From: UBA6772 sp963933205
Lineage (GTDB): Bacteria; Bacteroidota; Bacteroidia; Flavobacteriales; UBA7430
Direction of reading: 5' to 3'
Assembly: GCA_963933205.1 (NCBI GenBank)
Contig: CAWVTK010000075.1
Span: 1-9,136 of the forward strand
Length of the DNA: 9,136 nucleotides
Part shown: positions 7,095-9,136 of the stretch, piece after piece
Position numbering within the stretch: position 1 is the first letter of the stretch
How the letters are laid out: each line of letters begins with the position of its first letter
Notes under the pieces: model-generated
The model's input: only the letters and a program-made list of their open reading frames with translations
Told to the model about the DNA's origin: nothing
Databases searched by the model: none
Position numbers and translations under genes: made by a program

Positions 7095-8186
7095 TTACAC
7101 ATTAAAACGGAAGTGCATAATGTCTCCGTCTTGAACTATGTATTCTTTACCTTCTACTGAGAGTTTGCCTGCTTCTTTACAGGCTAATTCGGAACCTAAA
7201 GAGACGTAATCGGCATATTTAATAACTTCGGCTCTAATAAAACCTTTTTCAAAATCTGTGTGAATAACTCCAGCAGCTTGTGGTGCCGTAAAACCTTCTT
7301 TAATAGTCCAGGCTCTCACCTCTTTTACTCCAGCAGTAAAGTACGTTTGTAAGTTCAATAAAGAATAGGCTGTACGAATAACTTTTTTAACTCCTGGCTC
7401 ATCAAGACCCATGTCGGTTAAAAACTCTTGTCTTTCCTCAAAAGTTTCTAGCTCCATAATGTCGGCTTCCATACCTGCTGCGATAATTAGCATTTCGGAA
7501 TCTTCGTCTTTAATGGCTTCTCGAACAGATTCTACGTATGCGTTTCCACTGTTTGCATCGTTTTCGTTTACGTTGCAAATGTATAGTATAGGTTTATCTG
7601 TTAGAAGCATTAAGTCTTCTACTACTTCCTTTTCTTTATCAGTTAAATCAATTGATCGTGCCGAAAGTCCGGATTCGAAATGAGTTTTATATTTTTCTAG
7701 AATAAGTAGATGTTTGGCCGCTTCTTTGTCTCCAGTTCTGGTTTTTTTCTTGGTAGTTTCTATCTTCTTGTCTACCGATTCTAAATCCTTTATTTGCAAT
7801 TCTATGTCGATGGTTTCCTTATCACGAACAGGATTTATAGACTCGTCCACGTGGGTGATGTTATCATCATCAAAGCAACGAAGCACATGAATTATGGCTT
7901 GAGTTTCTCTAATATTAGCTAAGAATTTATTCCCTAAACCTTCTCCTTTACTCGCACCGCGAACTAAACCTGCGATGTCTACAATTTCTACAATTGCTTG
8001 GTGCATTTTTTCTGGTTTAACCAGCTCTTCCAATTTTGCCATTCTGTCGTCTGGCACTGGAATTACTCCAACATTGGGCTCAATAGTAGCAAAAGGATAA
8101 TTTGCTGCTAATGCTTTTGCATTAGACAAGCAGTTAAATAAAGTTGATTTACCAACGTTAGGCAATCCTACAATTCCACACTTCAT
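7095..8186 (-). CDS. ychF: Redox-regulated ribosome-binding ATPase YchF/OLA1
   Basis: A universally conserved P-loop protein of the Obg-related TRAFAC class that prefers ATP to GTP and binds ribosomes. With the start at 8186 it is 363 residues, the same length as E. coli YchF as I remember it. The G1 P-loop is GLPNVGKST at 7-15 and G3 is DIAGLVRGASKGEG at 70-83. The G4 site is NVNEN (205-209) rather than NKxD, which explains ATP preference. A helical domain occupies about 130-195, and the C-terminal TGS domain about 280-363 (TYFTAGVKEVRAW to MHFRFNV). An in-frame ATG at 8222 would add 12 residues not seen in the family, and a -7 promoter box lies inside that stretch, so the shorter form is preferred. 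Ala33 occupies the place of Cys35 of E. coli YchF, implicated in peroxide response. The neighbours give no functional hint. Confidence 0.95.
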   Translation of the reverse strand: MKCGIVGLPNVGKSTLFNCLSNAKALAANYPFATIEPNVGVIPVPDDRMAKLEELVKPEKMHQAIVEIVDIAGLVRGASKGEGLGNKFLANIRETQAIIHVLRCFDDDNITHVDESINPVRDKETIDIELQIKDLESVDKKIETTKKKTRTGDKEAAKHLLILEKYKTHFESGLSARSIDLTDKEKEVVEDLMLLTDKPILYICNVNENDANSGNAYVESVREAIKDEDSEMLIIAAGMEADIMELETFEERQEFLTDMGLDEPGVKKVIRTAYSLLNLQTYFTAGVKEVRAWTIKEGFTAPQAAGVIHTDFEKGFIRAEVIKYADYVSLGSELACKEAGKLSVEGKEYIVQDGDIMHFRFNV

Positions 8187-8205
8187 AGCTAAAATTTTAG
8201 AGCCA

Positions 8206-8236
8206 CAAAGATAGTTATTCATCTAAGAGTTGAAAA
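8206..8236 (-). promoter_or_regulatory. Bacteroidota-type promoter of ychF
   Basis: On the minus strand, TATCTTTG at 8213-8206 matches the TANNTTTG -7 consensus at all six defined positions. A T-rich TTTTC at 8236-8232 sits 18 bases upstream, as a partial -33 element. Transcription would begin near 8200, giving a leader of about 14 bases before the ATG at 8186. The -7 box is convincing; the -33 box is weak. Confidence 0.65.
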
Positions 8237-8290
8237 TTAAATTCTACTATTAAAATTTAAATGTGGAAAGTGCTAAATGCGTTGGGTGTT

Positions 8291-9136
8291 TTATCTAAAT
8301 ATGGTGACATTACCGCTTATGCTCAGGTATTTTAATTCGAGCATATAAAAGTAGACTCCTTCAACAACTTGGTTTGAATAATTTAAGCCTGTCCAGGGTT
8401 CGTTTTTTGGTTTTAAAGTATAATAAACCTCATCTCCCCATCTGTTATAAATCTTTAAGCTTGCCGGCTCGCATTCGTTTAAACCAGAAATAAGCATTTC
8501 ATCATTTTCTTTATCACCATTGGGAGTTATTACATTTGGAATGTATACATTTTGATAAAAAACTTCGGCATTATAATCAATTTCTTGCACGATTTCATCC
8601 GAACAAAACTGATTGCTTGCAATAAGACTAATTGTGAACTCCTGGCCAACCTCAACTAACATCACAGGGTTTTCTTCAATAGATTCCTCTCCGTTTAAAT
8701 TCCATAAATAGGTGTCTGCTACTTCTGATTGATTTAAGAACGTAGCTTCGAGCGTGCACGAATCTATTGTATACGTAAATAATGGTATAGGTTTCTGAAG
8801 AAAACCAACAGCAATATTCTCACCAAAACTTTCACTACAACCCAATTCGGTTTCTAAATTTAAACTCACGTAAAATAGACCTTCATCTGTGTATACGTGA
8901 TCGGGCGAAAAACTCTGTGCACTCGCTCCGTCTCCGAAACTCCAATCCCAACTAAGTACTTGATCAAATGAAGATACAAAGCTTAGGTTTTGAAATTGTA
9001 CAATACCTGCTTCGCAGTCTGCAACCGGAAGTGTAGCGTACTCAGCTTCTGGAGGTTGAGGAACTGAAATTGAAGATGTGAAAGTATTACTTGCATTGCA
9101 TGAGTTTGGGTTTATTGCTGTAAGCGTAATGGTGTA
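8291..9136 (-). CDS. Partial secreted PKD-domain protein with type B (gliding motility) sorting domain
   Basis: Only the C-terminal 281 residues lie in the window; the frame is open to the edge at 9136, so the gene starts outside. A GTG at 8869 is not the real start, because the codons before it continue a conserved domain. Counting from 9136, residues about 35-95 form a PKD module (WDWSFGDG at 63-70, PDHVYTDEG, then FYVSLN). A weaker PKD-like module follows at about 119-190 (YLWNLNG, later FTISLIASN). Residues about 197-281 are the type B C-terminal domain, with VITPNGDKEND, IYNRWGDEVY, WTG and GVYFYMLEL, ending in GNVTIFR. Proteins with this domain are exported by the type IX system and often serve as large surface adhesins or in gliding, but the ligand cannot be told. 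The stop TAA is at 8293-8291. No convincing terminator follows before ychF. Confidence 0.88.
   Translation of the reverse strand, partial: YTITLTAINPNSCNASNTFTSSISVPQPPEAEYATLPVADCEAGIVQFQNLSFVSSFDQVLSWDWSFGDGASAQSFSPDHVYTDEGLFYVSLNLETELGCSESFGENIAVGFLQKPIPLFTYTIDSCTLEATFLNQSEVADTYLWNLNGEESIEENPVMLVEVGQEFTISLIASNQFCSDEIVQEIDYNAEVFYQNVYIPNVITPNGDKENDEMLISGLNECEPASLKIYNRWGDEVYYTLKPKNEPWTGLNYSNQVVEGVYFYMLELKYLSISGNVTIFR

Noticed and set aside
7411..7683. Plus-strand open frame of 90 codons, very serine-rich
   Set aside because: It is antisense to conserved ychF, and its composition is what the reverse of Glu/Asp/Thr-rich codons gives.
8223..8290. Terminator after the gliding-domain gene
   Set aside because: I could find no stem of useful length followed by a T-run in this AT-rich gap, so none is claimed; read-through into ychF is possible.
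8867..8869. GTG as start of a 192-residue protein
   Set aside because: The frame is open upstream to the window edge, and the codons before it encode a PKD module with WDWSFGDG, so this is an internal valine.
1..9136. Novel defence, mobile or RNA-based system
   Set aside because: All sequence is accounted for by two secreted proteins, ychF, parE and parC with short gaps; there are no repeats, transposase, integrase, reverse transcriptase, toxin pair or structured RNA beyond the hairpins listed.

Overview
This AT-rich window looks like chromosomal DNA from a member of the Bacteroidota, most likely a Flavobacteriales-type organism. Three things point there. Two genes encode secreted proteins with the two known C-terminal signals of the type IX secretion system (one type A 'Por' signal, one type B 'gliding motility' domain). 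The topoisomerase subunits carry motif variants that I associate with Bacteroidota. A TANNTTTG-type -7 promoter box, typical of the Bacteroidota housekeeping sigma factor, lies in front of ychF. Every gene is on the minus strand, so transcription runs from high to low coordinates.

Layout in transcription order: (1) 9136-8291, the C-terminal 281 residues of a large secreted protein with PKD-like modules and a type B sorting domain, entering from outside the window; (2) a 104-base gap with the ychF promoter; (3) ychF, 8186-7095, a universally conserved ATPase of 363 residues; (4) a 124-base gap with a strong hairpin and T-run; (5) parE (6970-5126) and parC (5123-2532), the two subunits of topoisomerase IV, separated by 2 bases and almost certainly one transcript; (6) a long hairpin terminator overlapping the parC stop codon; (7) a secreted 782-residue protein of the choice-of-anchor B / LVIVD-repeat type with a type A sorting signal (2419-71); (8) its own hairpin terminator at 22-43.

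ParE and ParC together make the A2B2 enzyme that unlinks replicated chromosomes. YchF is a ribosome-associated ATPase, not obviously linked to them except by position. The two cell-surface/secreted proteins depend on a type IX machinery encoded elsewhere. No mobile element, CRISPR array, tRNA, rRNA or phage gene is visible, and no intergenic stretch exceeds 125 bases. I see no evidence for an undescribed system. The points worth a second look are the hairpin just ahead of parE, the start correction for ychF, and residue changes in YchF and ParC at sites of known functional importance.
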